A DNA stretch of 64,000 nucleotides from Lonepinella sp051851555 (GCF_051851555.1 NZ_JBPDVH010000001.1:186001-250000); one strand, 5' to 3'; shown: positions 26,909 to 35,367, counted from the first letter of the stretch. Program-made: numbers and translations. The notes: generated by a model not told the origin, from the letters alone.

Positions 26909-27740
26909 TTATATCGGACTCAGTCCTTTTAATTTTAATTGAATACGCTCTTCATTGTAATAGCTAACATACTCATCAATCATGATTTTAATTTCATCAA
27001 TGGTCTTAAAAGATTTCCCATAAAAACGTTCTGTTTTCATTCGCCCGAAAAAACTTTCCATTGCCACATTATCTAAGCAATTTCCCTTGCGTGACATACT
27101 CTGCTCAATACCATTTTCTTGCAATATTCCCTGATAAGCTCGCATTTGATAGTGCCATCCTTAATCTGAATGTAAAATCGTTTTTTCCCGTTTTGAACGT
27201 TTTTTCAATGCTTTTTGCAACATCCTTTCCACTAATGCCCAGTTTGGATTTGTACTGCTGTGATGTCCGACCATTTCGTTGTTAAATGTGTCCAAAATCG
27301 GCGAAAAATAGAGTTTATTACCATCTTTTGCCTTGAACTCCGTAATGTCAGTCAGCCATTTTTCATTCGGTTTAGTCGCACTAAAATCACGGTTAAGCCG
27401 ATTTTCTGCTATTTTCCCCACGTTTCCACGATAGGCATTATATTTTCGGCATTTTTTGCCTTTCACCTGCAAGCCCATTTCCTGCATAAAACGTTGAATT
27501 TTCTTATGATTTACTCATTTTAGCTCAGCAGTTACACGGCGATAGCCATACTCTGGGTGCTTTGTTTTTATCCCCCTGATTTTGGCTCTAAGCGTTTCAT
27601 CTTTATCCGTTTTAGGCTTGATATGATAGAAAAATACACTACGAGAAAGTCCCACAATGTCGAGCAACAAAGCTAAGGGATAGCGTAATCTTAAGGCTTG
27701 GACGGCTTCTGCCGTTGCCTGTCTTCTCGTTTGATAATCT
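26909..27740 (-). pseudogene. IS3-family transposase orfB (integrase), inactivated
   Basis: The frame reads from about AEAVQALRLRYPL through GLSRSVFFYHIK, HPEYGYRRVTAELK, WLTDITEF (first catalytic Asp region), NEMVGHHS, ILHSD, NCLDNVAMESFFGRMKTE (catalytic Glu) and ends YYNEERIQLKLKGLSPI. Two in-frame stops break it: TGA after TAELK and TAA at 27163-27161 after LHSD, where relatives carry Gln. Apart from these stops the frame is continuous, pointing to fairly recent decay. The 5' boundary is approximate. Confidence 0.8.
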
Positions 27741-28208
27741 CGTCCAACTTTTTTAGAAAATCGTTCTCCGCTCTCAATCTTAGATTTTCAAGTTCGAGTT
27801 ATTCTAGCCGATTCTTAGGTTTTGGGGCATTTTAGGATATTTTGGTTTCATCGTTTGGCGACCTTTTGGTTTAGGCAATAAGCCATTTATACCTTGTTTT
27901 TCAAAGGTTTTCAACCATTGGCTAATCATTCCAGAACTTGTTAAGCTAAAATGTAACGCCGCACCACGACCTGAAAATTGACCTAAAAGTACGCTTTGAA
28001 CCACTTTAAATTTAAACTCGGGAGAATATTTTTGTTTGCTTTGTCGTACAGCTAACCCATTACTGCTTGAATGTTTGAATTATACAATCCAGTGTCGAAC
28101 TATTTCATTTGGTAGGTTAAAATGTTTGAGTGTTATGGATAGGCTTTCGTGATTTGTGAAGTAAAAATCAACGAATTGTTGTTTAAATGCTTGATTGTAT
28201 TTAGTCAT
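27690..28208 (-). pseudogene. IS3-family transposase orfA (HTH), inactivated
   Basis: ATG 28206-28208 opens MTKYNQAFKQQFVDFYF. The frame meets a TAA after RHWIV, continues in the same frame through a helix-turn-helix (ALHFSLTSSGMISQWLKTFEKQGI), then needs a one-base shift near KMP. It meets another TAA after NRLE and finishes with the family tail FLKKLDEIIKRE...RQRQKPSKP at about 27690. At least three lesions are present, so no functional product is expected. Confidence 0.75.
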
Positions 28209-28298
28209 AAAATCTACACCTTACTTAGTTGATTATTGGTCCAACTTTTGGGGTGCAGATCATTTTTACCGCACTTTTTGTCTGTCTAGGTTCTATGC

Positions 28299-28751
28299 TT
28301 AAGGCCGAATATCTCGCAAGATCGGATTTTGCATAGAAATCAGGGTTTCCGTGGATTGAATTTCATCAATCAACTGAATTTTGGTGGCCAACACATGATG
28401 TAGTTCTTCAATGGTGTGGGTCATGACTTTGATAAAAATTGAATAGTTGCCTGTGGTGTAATAGGCCTCGACCACTTCGTCAAAACTTTCAAGGCGGTGG
28501 ATTACTTTGTCGTAATCTTTGGCGGATTTGAGGATAATCCCAATAAAACAGCACACATCATAGCCCAATTTGCGTTCGTTAATTCGCACTTTGGTGCCCT
28601 CAATAATGCCGGATTGACGCATTTTTTCGACTCGCACATGAATTGTCCCTGGGCTAACGCCAAATTTTTTGGCCATTTCAGCATAAGGTGTGCGAGCATC
28701 TTTGGTTAAAACACGTAAAATTTGCTGATCTAAGTTGTCAATAGTTTGCAT
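28299..28751 (-). CDS. asnC: Transcriptional regulator AsnC (Lrp/AsnC family)
   Basis: This 150-aa protein has an N-terminal winged HTH (LDQQILRVLTKDARTPYAEMAKKFGVSPGTIHVRVEKM) and a C-terminal RAM ligand-binding domain (VEAYYTTGNYSIFIKV). It is divergent from asnA, the standard pairing. In E. coli AsnC activates asnA and asparagine relieves the activation. The size matches E. coli AsnC (152). The start ATG lies behind a GAGGTAG ribosome-binding site. Confidence 0.95.
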   Translation of the reverse strand: MQTIDNLDQQILRVLTKDARTPYAEMAKKFGVSPGTIHVRVEKMRQSGIIEGTKVRINERKLGYDVCCFIGIILKSAKDYDKVIHRLESFDEVVEAYYTTGNYSIFIKVMTHTIEELHHVLATKIQLIDEIQSTETLISMQNPILRDIRP

Positions 28752-28933
28752 AGCTACCTCGTTATTAGAATTTATCTAAAATTATTATGTGTATTTTGAA
28801 TATTTTCTGTATTATATCGAAACTTTTATAAAAAGTATTGAAAAATATGCTTGTAATGTTAAATAATATGCAACAAGCGTTACGCAACAAGCGAAACACC
28901 TATTTTAATTGACAAGAACAAAGGTATTTAACC
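28752..28933. promoter_or_regulatory. Divergent asnC-asnA control region with 10-bp direct repeats
   Basis: This AT-rich spacer holds two copies of GCAACAAGCG at 28870-28879 and 28884-28893, 14 bases apart. A partial inverted copy (ATGCTTGT) sits about 20 bases upstream. As the only obvious repeated element between a regulator and its target, it is a candidate AsnC operator for asnA. Confidence 0.4.
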
Positions 28934-29926
28934 ATGAAAAAATCATTTATTTTACAACAACAAGAAATTAGCTTTGCCAAAAACACGTTTACTGAAAAAT
29001 TAGCGCAACATTTGGGACTGGTTGAAGTTCAAGGTCCCATCTTAAGTCAAGTGGGTAATGGGATTCAAGATAATTTATCAGGTAAAGAAAAAGCGGTTCA
29101 AGTGAATGTAAAAATGATTGAAGATGCCAGATTTGAAGTGGTACATTCATTAGCAAAATGGAAACGTCATACGTTAGCCCGTTTTGGTTTCGCTGAGGGC
29201 GAGGGCTTATTTGTTCACATGAAAGCCTTACGTCCAGATGAGGACAGCTTAGACCAAACGCACTCAATTTATGTGGACCAATGGGACTGGGAAAAAGTGA
29301 TTCCAGCCGGTCAACGTAACTTAGCTTACTTAAAAGAAACCGTACGTTCAATTTATTCCGCGATTTTAGAAACCGAGCAAGCGGTGGATGAAAAATACGG
29401 CTTGAAATCGTTCTTACCGAAAGAAATCACCTTTGTACATTCAGAAGATTTGGTGCAAGCCTATCCAGGCATGACGGACAAAGAACGTGAAAACGAAATT
29501 TGTAAAAAATACGGTGCGGTGTTCTTAATCGGTATCGGTGGCGTGTTATCTGACGGTAAACCACATGACGGTCGTGCGCCAGACTATGATGACTGGACAA
29601 CGGTTTCTGAGGGTGAATACAAAGGTTTAAACGGCGATATTCTCGTTTGGAACCCTGTATTGGAACGTGCTTTTGAGCTTTCTTCCATGGGGATTCGTGT
29701 GGATGAAACTGCGTTGCGCAAACAGTTAGCCATTACGCATGATGAAGATCGTTTAAAATTTGATTGGCACCAAGATTTAATTAACGGCCGTATGCCATTG
29801 TCTATTGGTGGTGGGATTGGGCAATCTCGTTTAGCCATGTTGTTGTTGCAAAAACATCACATTGGCGAAGTACAATCAAGCGTATGGCCAAAAGATGTCT
29901 TGGCTGAATTTAAAAATATTCTTTAA
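28934..29926 (+). CDS. asnA: Aspartate--ammonia ligase (AsnA)
   Basis: AsnA makes asparagine from aspartate, ammonia and ATP, forming AMP. The 330-aa protein (same as E. coli) begins MKKSFILQQQEISFAKNTFTE. It shows the class II tRNA-synthetase-like fold motifs: VQGPILSQVGNGIQDNLSG, HSLAKWKRHTLARFGF and IGGGIGQSRLAMLLLQK (motif 3 type Arg). It is divergent from asnC. A strong hairpin terminator follows. Confidence 0.98.
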   Translation: MKKSFILQQQEISFAKNTFTEKLAQHLGLVEVQGPILSQVGNGIQDNLSGKEKAVQVNVKMIEDARFEVVHSLAKWKRHTLARFGFAEGEGLFVHMKALRPDEDSLDQTHSIYVDQWDWEKVIPAGQRNLAYLKETVRSIYSAILETEQAVDEKYGLKSFLPKEITFVHSEDLVQAYPGMTDKERENEICKKYGAVFLIGIGGVLSDGKPHDGRAPDYDDWTTVSEGEYKGLNGDILVWNPVLERAFELSSMGIRVDETALRKQLAITHDEDRLKFDWHQDLINGRMPLSIGGGIGQSRLAMLLLQKHHIGEVQSSVWPKDVLAEFKNIL

Positions 29927-29945
29927 TTAGGCCCCCTTCTTATTG

Positions 29946-29980
29946 CTAAAAGCCATCCTCTGATGGCTTTTAGTCATTTT
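29946..29980. terminator. Bidirectional terminator between asnA and trmN6
   Basis: CTAAAAGCCATC (29946-29957) and GATGGCTTTTAG (29962-29973) form a 12-bp stem with a 4-base loop, followed by TCATTTTATAT. Confidence 0.85.
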
Positions 29981-30689
29981 ATATATTCAAATAAAACGCC
30001 GCAGTTAATGCAATAAATTCCGCCGTATATTGATGATTTTCATCATAAATCATTAATTGCTCAATTTGAGGTGCGGTTTTTCTCTTTTCAAAGGAAACTA
30101 ACATTCTATGTGGCGACTTGCCTTGTTTGGTGATGATTTCACAACGCCGATTGCAAAAAAGTGCGGTGTTTTTAATCAGTGTTTCTGCTTGTTCAAACGG
30201 TAAAATAAATTGAATTTTGCCTTGCTCGGTTAAGCACTGTTCAGCTACATGGAGCCAATCTATATGGGTTTGTTGTTGGGTATAACGGGCGGTATTGCGT
30301 GCGGCATCTCGGCAATCCACGCCTTGCGCAAAATAAGGTGGATTAGCCACGATTAAATCAAATTTAGGCCTTTTTTCACCGCAGTTTAGCGCAAATTCCC
30401 TGATATCTTGCTGAAGAATTTGTACCCGATTTTTCCATGGCGATTGATTAACATTATCTTGGGCCTGTTGAGCCGCATCAGGATCGATTTCCACCCCCAC
30501 AATTTGCACGTGCGGATGCGTACGTTGTGCGAGCATTAACGCCACCAATCCCGATCCCGTACCAAGGTCACAAATATGCGTCGCCTGTTGAATATCGGCC
30601 CAAGCACCCAGTAAAATACCGTCCGTACCCACTTTCATGGCACAGCGATCATGCTGAATATAAAATTGTTTAAAACGAAACCCCGACAT
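29979..30689 (-). CDS. trmN6: tRNA1(Val) (adenine(37)-N6)-methyltransferase
   Basis: TrmN6 (YfiC) methylates N6 of A37 in tRNA-Val. The 236-aa protein has the S-adenosylmethionine motif DLGTGSG at 41-47 and the adenine-N6 catalytic motif NPPY at 116-119. The N-terminal FKQFYIQHDRCAMKVGTDGILLGAW is typical of the family. It is divergent from srmB, the same gene pair as yfiC-srmB in E. coli, which strengthens the assignment. An uptake signal lies inside the gene (about 30163). Confidence 0.93.
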   Translation of the reverse strand: MSGFRFKQFYIQHDRCAMKVGTDGILLGAWADIQQATHICDLGTGSGLVALMLAQRTHPHVQIVGVEIDPDAAQQAQDNVNQSPWKNRVQILQQDIREFALNCGEKRPKFDLIVANPPYFAQGVDCRDAARNTARYTQQQTHIDWLHVAEQCLTEQGKIQFILPFEQAETLIKNTALFCNRRCEIITKQGKSPHRMLVSFEKRKTAPQIEQLMIYDENHQYTAEFIALTAAFYLNI

Positions 30690-30753
30690 AAATCCCCCGA
30701 TTGCCTGAAAGTGCGGTATAATTTAGCATAATTTTGACAATAAACTAGAGAAA

Positions 30754-32085
30754 ATGATGTCACAACTGACTTTTGAAGAACTTGACCTTTCCCCGCTATT
30801 GCTGAAAGCCTTAGCGAAAAAGGGTTATACTCGCCCAACGGCGATTCAGCAAGAAACCATTCCGGCGGCCATGGAACTGCGAGATGTATTAGGCTCTGCC
30901 CCAACGGGAACCGGCAAAACGGCGGCCTTTTTATTGCCCGCCATTCAGCATTTATTAGACAATCCACGCCGTCAACCTGGGCCACCACGGATTTTAGTCC
31001 TTACTCCTACCCGTGAATTAGCCATGCAAGTGGCCGAGCAAGCGGAAGAACTGGCGCAGTTTACCCATTTAAACATTGCCACTATTACGGGCGGCGTGGC
31101 CTATCAAAATCACGGTGAAGTGTTTAATAAGAACCAAGATTTAGTGGTTGCCACTCCTGGTCGGTTATTGCAATATATCAAAGAAGAAAATTTTGACTGT
31201 CGTTCGGTCGAAATTCTGATCTTTGATGAGGCCGATCGCATGTTACAAATGGGCTTTGGACAAGATGCAGAAAAAATTGCGGCGGAAACCCGTTGGCGTG
31301 AACAAACTATGTTATTTTCTGCGACTTTAGAGGGCGAATTATTAACCGATTTTGCCGAGCGTTTATTGCAAGACCCGCTACAAGTAGACGCCGAACCAAG
31401 CCGTCGTGAACGCAAGAAAATTAACCAATGGTATTATCATGCGGATAACGTGGAACATAAAACCAAGTTACTGGTGCGCTTTATTGAAAATGAACAAGTG
31501 ACTCGTGGCATTGTGTTTGTACGTCGTCGTGAAGATGTGCGTGAGCTGTCGGAAACCTTGCGCAAACGCAATATTCGTAGCACCTATTTAGAGGGTGAAA
31601 TGGCGCAAACCCAACGGAATAATGCCATTGATAAACTCAAAAATGGCGTGGTCACCGTGTTAGTGGCAACGGACGTCGCTGCTCGAGGCATTGATATTGA
31701 GGATGTCAGCCATATTATGAATTTCGATCTGCCTTATAGTGCAGACACCTATTTACACCGTATCGGCCGTACAGCAAGAGCGGGTAAAAAAGGTACCGCC
31801 GTGTCTTTTGTCGAGGCGCATGATTACGGCTTACTCGGTAAGATTAAACGTTATACCGAAGAATTGCTTAAACCAAGAATTATTGAGGGATTAGAACCTC
31901 GCACTAAAGCCCCGAAAGACGGTGAAGTAAAAACCGTGAGTAAAAAAGCCAAAGCTCGTATTAAAGCGAAACGAGAAGAGAAGAAAAAAGACGAGCAGAA
32001 GAAAAAAGTCAAAGTGCGTCATAAAGATACGAAGAATATTGGCAAACGGCGTAAACCGAGTGGAACAAGAACGGAAGAAAACTAA
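30754..32085 (+). CDS. srmB: ATP-dependent RNA helicase SrmB
   Basis: SrmB is a DEAD-box helicase acting early in 50S subunit assembly. Motifs are complete: Q motif around IQQETIP, Walker A SAPTGTGKT at 48-56, DEAD at 158-161, SAT at 189-191, then RGIVFVRRR and HRIGRTARAG in the second RecA domain. A basic Lys/Arg-rich tail (about 380-443) is typical of SrmB. Two adjacent ATGs open the gene (30754 or 30757). It is divergent from trmN6 as in E. coli. Confidence 0.94.
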   Translation: MMSQLTFEELDLSPLLLKALAKKGYTRPTAIQQETIPAAMELRDVLGSAPTGTGKTAAFLLPAIQHLLDNPRRQPGPPRILVLTPTRELAMQVAEQAEELAQFTHLNIATITGGVAYQNHGEVFNKNQDLVVATPGRLLQYIKEENFDCRSVEILIFDEADRMLQMGFGQDAEKIAAETRWREQTMLFSATLEGELLTDFAERLLQDPLQVDAEPSRRERKKINQWYYHADNVEHKTKLLVRFIENEQVTRGIVFVRRREDVRELSETLRKRNIRSTYLEGEMAQTQRNNAIDKLKNGVVTVLVATDVAARGIDIEDVSHIMNFDLPYSADTYLHRIGRTARAGKKGTAVSFVEAHDYGLLGKIKRYTEELLKPRIIEGLEPRTKAPKDGEVKTVSKKAKARIKAKREEKKKDEQKKKVKVRHKDTKNIGKRRKPSGTRTEEN

Positions 32086-32098
32086 TTTATTCCAATGT

Positions 32099-32530
32099 TC
32101 AAAGCACACGCAACAAAATCGGCTTAAATGCCGATTTTTTTTGCATGTTTTTAGCGTAAACTCGCACAATCACAAAAGAAAGTGCGGTGCAAAAAAAGAT
32201 AAAAATAGCCTGTAAGAGTTCGTGTTGGAATAGATGCTCGCCAATAAAAGCGGTGATCAGAATGGTGAGTAAGGGAGCAACATAAAGTAATAAGGCGGAG
32301 AATAATAAGGATTTTTCCGCTAAACCGATTTCCACGGTTTGGCCGATTTTTAAGGGCGTAATGGTTTCTAGTGTAAAAATATGTTCGCCTACTTTGCCAG
32401 TGAGTTCAGACAGCGCTGAAGTCCCACAACCTGATTTGACAGCGCAGGCGCCACAAGCGGATTGTGATTGACATTTCACTGTTGCCACACCCGCTTGATA
32501 ATCAATGACGACGGCGCTTTCTGTTATCAT
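32099..32530 (-). CDS. rseC: SoxR-reducing system / sigma-E modulator RseC
   Basis: This is an inner-membrane protein of 143 aa. The N-terminal part has a Cys-rich cluster (SQSACGACAVKSGCGTSAL, four Cys at about 24-35). Two hydrophobic helices follow at about 77-96 and 102-122. This matches the RseC family, a positive modulator of sigma-E that also takes part in SoxR reduction. ATG 32530 is preferred over the GTG one codon earlier. It is the last gene of rpoE-rseA-rseB-rseC. Its 3' end also encodes the srmB terminator on the opposite strand. Confidence 0.9.
   Translation of the reverse strand: MITESAVVIDYQAGVATVKCQSQSACGACAVKSGCGTSALSELTGKVGEHIFTLETITPLKIGQTVEIGLAEKSLLFSALLLYVAPLLTILITAFIGEHLFQHELLQAIFIFFCTALSFVIVRVYAKNMQKKSAFKPILLRVL
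32114..32142 (+). terminator. srmB terminator embedded in the 3' end of rseC
   Basis: AAATCGGC (32116-32123) and GCCGATTT (32130-32137) form an 8-bp stem with a 6-base loop and a run of T. The hairpin lies inside the last codons of the convergent rseC gene. Confidence 0.8.
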
Positions 32531-32542
32531 CACCCACGACCT

Positions 32543-33502
32543 TTATTTAAACTGTAAATCTTGTACAATGCGTTTAGCGGTGGCCGCAGGAATTTGACCA
32601 ATCAGGGTCACTTCTTTGTCACCGATGTTTTCGCTATAAATGGTGTTGACCCCTTGTTGCCAAAGGTGATCCTGATTTTCATTGATAATTTTATCCGCCA
32701 CATAAATGGTAAAAGAAAATAATCCATCACTGTACAAGCGGCTTTCAATGATATTCTGATTATCGCTATCTTCGAGTTCCATGTTTTCATGAACCAAACT
32801 AAAACCTTGTGGTATCCAGTTTGTTTGCCAGCCAGTAATGGGCTTTTGTGCAACGGGTTCATTGGTTAATAACGGGGGAAAATGCACGGCATTGAGTTGT
32901 TCTGCCAAACCGTTTATTTCATCACCGATATATAAATTCACCACATGGAAACTTTCCAAAGTATTACCATTTCGATCAAGCAGATCACTGCGGAGCAACA
33001 AATGATTTTCTTCATCAATAAATAAGAGATATTGATAGCGAAAATCATCTTTTGGCATAATTTTAATCACTTGCACCAAACGATCGGCAATACGGTTACG
33101 TCCTAAAGCAGAGAAATCATAATATTCAGAAAATTTGTCTAAATTAGCCGATAAAATCGTGGGTAAATAATCCACAATGTGGTTAGCTTGAATGGTAAAC
33201 GGGGTAAAATTCGCTTGAAAATAGCTGACCAAATTATCACGGCGAATAATATCCTGTTTGCCGCTTTCTAAGGTGGTGAGTTGGGCATAACTTTTATTAT
33301 CCAACATGACGTGTTTATAACGGAAAGTTTGTAAATCCGTGGTATTAGTTTGCACAAAGGAAATTTGATAATTCAACTGGCTTTGTGCCTTGCTCATGGC
33401 ACTCACCAGTTGTTTTGGCGTTAAGCTCTCTTCAGCCAATGCGACACAAGACAGACCGAGTAATAAACAAAGTGCGGTGGTATTTTTAATTATTTTTAGC
33501 AT
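32543..33502 (-). CDS. rseB: Periplasmic sigma-E regulator RseB
   Basis: RseB binds the periplasmic part of RseA and shields it from DegS, releasing it when lipoprotein or LPS intermediates accumulate. I set the start at ATG 33500-33502 because it opens a good signal peptide, MLKIIKNTTALCLLLGLSCVA, cleaved after ALA. The longer frame (to 33589) would run through the rseA-rseB hairpin. The mature part shows the LolA-like domain (YQISFVQTNTTDLQTFRYKH, GRNRIADRLVQVIKI) and the C-terminal RseA-binding domain (GWQTNWIPQGF). Length is 319 aa (E. coli 318). Confidence 0.92.
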   Translation of the reverse strand: MLKIIKNTTALCLLLGLSCVALAEESLTPKQLVSAMSKAQSQLNYQISFVQTNTTDLQTFRYKHVMLDNKSYAQLTTLESGKQDIIRRDNLVSYFQANFTPFTIQANHIVDYLPTILSANLDKFSEYYDFSALGRNRIADRLVQVIKIMPKDDFRYQYLLFIDEENHLLLRSDLLDRNGNTLESFHVVNLYIGDEINGLAEQLNAVHFPPLLTNEPVAQKPITGWQTNWIPQGFSLVHENMELEDSDNQNIIESRLYSDGLFSFTIYVADKIINENQDHLWQQGVNTIYSENIGDKEVTLIGQIPAATAKRIVQDLQFK

Positions 33503-33551
33503 AGATCCATTCCAACGTTTATTTTCCATATTACCATGCCTTGCAAACAAA

Positions 33552-33575
33552 ATCACCACCGTGAACGGTGGTGAT
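33552..33575 (-). terminator. Hairpin/attenuator between rseA and rseB
   Basis: A perfect 11-bp inverted repeat, ATCACCACCGT and ACGGTGGTGAT, has a 2-base centre. On the minus strand it is followed by TTTGTTTG. It could partially terminate transcription between rseA and rseB. Confidence 0.65.
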
Positions 33576-33592
33576 CTGAGTATAACCATAAA

Positions 33593-34159
33593 CTATTTTT
33601 GATGTTGACCTAAGTTCACACCGTCAGCATGTAAACGGCGCTGCAATTCATAATTCTGCAACATTGCGCCCATACGTTTGTTTTTCTGTTCAATTTGTTC
33701 ATTAGTAATGACATCTTTACTTGGTGCATTATAGCTCACTTGTTGCACACCGTTATTGAATGGTAAGGTTTGCAACACTGGCGTATCCGCCGATTTTTCC
33801 GCTTGGTTCGCATTAAAAGTCTGCACACCTAACACTGCCACCAAACATACCGCTGCGGCTACTGCCACTTGTGTCAATGGGGCAAACATGGCTTTTAATT
33901 TTTGCATAAACGGCGAAGTTTCGACTTCTTCCGGTGTCGGTTGTGACATTTGCAATGGTGTTTCCGCCTCAATTAAGGCGTCCATTTTGGCCGTAAAATC
34001 GCTGCCTAAAAAGACCGCACTTTCTTCACGAATCACTGAACGAATGGTATGAAAATTCGCCCAACTTTGTTGTAATTCGCTATCACGACATAATGTTGCA
34101 GTGAATTCGTTACTTACTTGTTCACCGTCCATATAGGCGGAAAGTAACTCTTTTTGCAT
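33593..34159 (-). CDS. rseA: Anti-sigma-E factor RseA
   Basis: RseA is a single-pass inner-membrane protein that holds sigma-E inactive until cleaved by DegS and RseP. The 188-aa protein has a cytoplasmic anti-sigma domain (MQKELLSAYMDGEQV ... CRDSELQQSWANFHTIRSV), one membrane helix at about 97-115 (VAVAAAVCLVAVLGV) and a periplasmic domain. The last residues are hydrophilic (VNLGQHQK). It follows rpoE after 43 bases. Confidence 0.93.
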   Translation of the reverse strand: MQKELLSAYMDGEQVSNEFTATLCRDSELQQSWANFHTIRSVIREESAVFLGSDFTAKMDALIEAETPLQMSQPTPEEVETSPFMQKLKAMFAPLTQVAVAAAVCLVAVLGVQTFNANQAEKSADTPVLQTLPFNNGVQQVSYNAPSKDVITNEQIEQKNKRMGAMLQNYELQRRLHADGVNLGQHQK

Positions 34160-34202
34160 AATAATACCCCAATTTACTGTTTATTTTCTGTTGCGACACA
34201 TT

Positions 34203-34778
34203 TTACTGTTGTAACAACGGGTTAATTTTATTTTCAATAATTTCCCTGGCTCGGAAAATTCGAGAACGCACTGTACCTACTGGACAATCCATAATGTCGG
34301 CAATTTCTTCGTAACTCAAACCTTCAAGCTCACGTAAGGTAATTGCAGTTTTCAACTCCTCTTGCATATTCTCAATGGTGTCAAAAACAATTTTTTTTAA
34401 TTCTGCCGAGAGTAATTCATTCTCTGGCGTATCCACATCTCGCAAGTTCGTGCCTGAATCATAACTTTCAGCGTCCTCCGCCAAAATATCTTCATTGGGT
34501 GGGCGACGACCTTGTGCCGTTAAATAATTTTTTGCAGTATTCACTGCGATTCGGTAAAGCCAAGTATAAAAAGCACTGTCACCACGGAAAGAATCCATTG
34601 AGCGATACGCTTTGATAAAGGATTCTTGCACCACATCGGGAATGTCATTGCGTGGTACATAACGTGTTAATAAGCCTGCTACCTTGTTCTGATAACGAGA
34701 AACCAACAAATTAAAGGCTTTCTTATCCCCTTGCTGTACTCTTTCTACTAAAGCCTGATCGGTAATCTGTTCAGTCAT
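34203..34778 (-). CDS. rpoE: RNA polymerase sigma factor sigma-E
   Basis: RpoE is the ECF sigma factor for envelope stress. Start ATG 34776-34778 (MTEQITDQALVERVQQGD) matches family N-termini; the longer frame adds nine residues. The 191-aa protein (E. coli 191) has region 2 (YQNKVAGLLTRYV, FRGDSAFYTWLYRIAVNTAKNYL) and region 4 (GLSYEEIADIMDCPVGTVRSRIFRAREIIENK). It heads rpoE-rseA-rseB-rseC and is preceded by a sigma-E type promoter, so it is autoregulated. Confidence 0.97.
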   Translation of the reverse strand: MTEQITDQALVERVQQGDKKAFNLLVSRYQNKVAGLLTRYVPRNDIPDVVQESFIKAYRSMDSFRGDSAFYTWLYRIAVNTAKNYLTAQGRRPPNEDILAEDAESYDSGTNLRDVDTPENELLSAELKKIVFDTIENMQEELKTAITLRELEGLSYEEIADIMDCPVGTVRSRIFRAREIIENKINPLLQQ

Positions 34779-34823
34779 ATTATCTCTTGTTGCTTGCGAT
34801 AACACAGCAAGCCGTTGTAATCA

Positions 34824-34852
34824 ATTAGAGCGGGTGTTTTGCGAAAAGTTCA
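34824..34852 (-). promoter_or_regulatory. Sigma-E promoter of the rpoE operon
   Basis: On the minus strand TGAACTT (34846-34852), a 16-base spacer and TCTAAT (34824-34829) match the sigma-E consensus GGAACTT-N16-TCTnA in position and spacing. It lies about 46 bases upstream of the rpoE start codon. Confidence 0.8.
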
Positions 34853-34885
34853 AAAAATTTTTAAACACCGCCAAATTTAGCTCTC

Positions 34886-35131
34886 TTATTGCAAAATCTG
34901 ATGAATATAATCCACCATCGCTTGTAATTCAGGATCGGGAGCGGGCGTACGATTAAAGAACCACGAAAAAAGTTGTAAATCGGTACAAGCCAATAAACGA
35001 ATAAAAGTGTGTTTTTGTGCCTCGGAGAGTTGCTCAAAATGCTGTTGATAAAATGGCATAATCACTTTATCTAACTCTAGCATGCCTCGGCGACAATCCC
35101 ATTCAATGCGTAATTTATTGTATTTGGTCAT
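34886..35131 (-). CDS. sdhE: FAD assembly factor SdhE
   Basis: SdhE (YgfY/CptB) helps attach FAD covalently to succinate dehydrogenase and fumarate reductase. The 81-aa protein shows the family core WDCRRGMLELD, with the RGxxE motif, and LLACTDLQLFSWFFNR. ATG 35129-35131 is chosen with AGGA seven bases upstream; an ATG one codon earlier is possible. The gene precedes rpoE on the same strand, separated by the sigma-E promoter. Confidence 0.9.
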   Translation of the reverse strand: MTKYNKLRIEWDCRRGMLELDKVIMPFYQQHFEQLSEAQKHTFIRLLACTDLQLFSWFFNRTPAPDPELQAMVDYIHQILQ

Positions 35132-35267
35132 CATTTGTTCCTGTTTTTGTTGGGGTATTATAGCGAAAAATAAAAAATAAAGAAAAATAAACCGCACTTT
35201 GCATCATAATGGGGATAATATTCCATTTTTTAAATGGGGGGTGAGAGTTTTTATTGTCCTTATAAAA

Positions 35268-35367
35268 TGTGATCTGGATCACAAAAAATTGAATAAAATG
35301 GTAAAAGTGTGATCTATATCACATTTTTAAATTCAAGATATAAAAATAAAGTGTGATCTACTTCACA
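35268..35367 (+). promoter_or_regulatory. Three perfect CRP-binding sites upstream of mtlA
   Basis: Three palindromes fit TGTGA-N6-TCACA exactly: 35268-35283 (TGTGATCTGGATCACA), 35308-35323 (TGTGATCTATATCACA) and 35352-35367 (TGTGATCTACTTCACA). They are spaced 40 and 44 bases apart, close to four helical turns, so CRP dimers would lie on roughly one face. The rest of the 317-base gap between sdhE and mtlA is AT-rich promoter sequence. This points to strong carbon-catabolite control of the mannitol operon. Confidence 0.92.

Larger units (their letters stand above)
26859..28262 (-). mobile_element. Decayed IS150-like (IS3 family) insertion sequence
   Basis: About 1404 bases are bounded by imperfect terminal inverted repeats: TGATCTGCCCCCAAAAAG at 26859 and the complement of TGATCTGCACCCCAAAAG at 28262. 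Inside, on the minus strand, are an orfA (helix-turn-helix) and an orfB (DDE integrase) in the IS150-type arrangement. Both are broken by several stop codons and a frameshift, so the element cannot make its own transposase. No target-site duplication is evident at the ends. It lies between rpiA and asnC and abuts an uptake signal on the right. Confidence 0.85.

Noticed and set aside
26850..28270. Target-site duplication at the IS ends
   Set aside because: Flanking bases (CTAT on the left, TTTT on the right) do not match.
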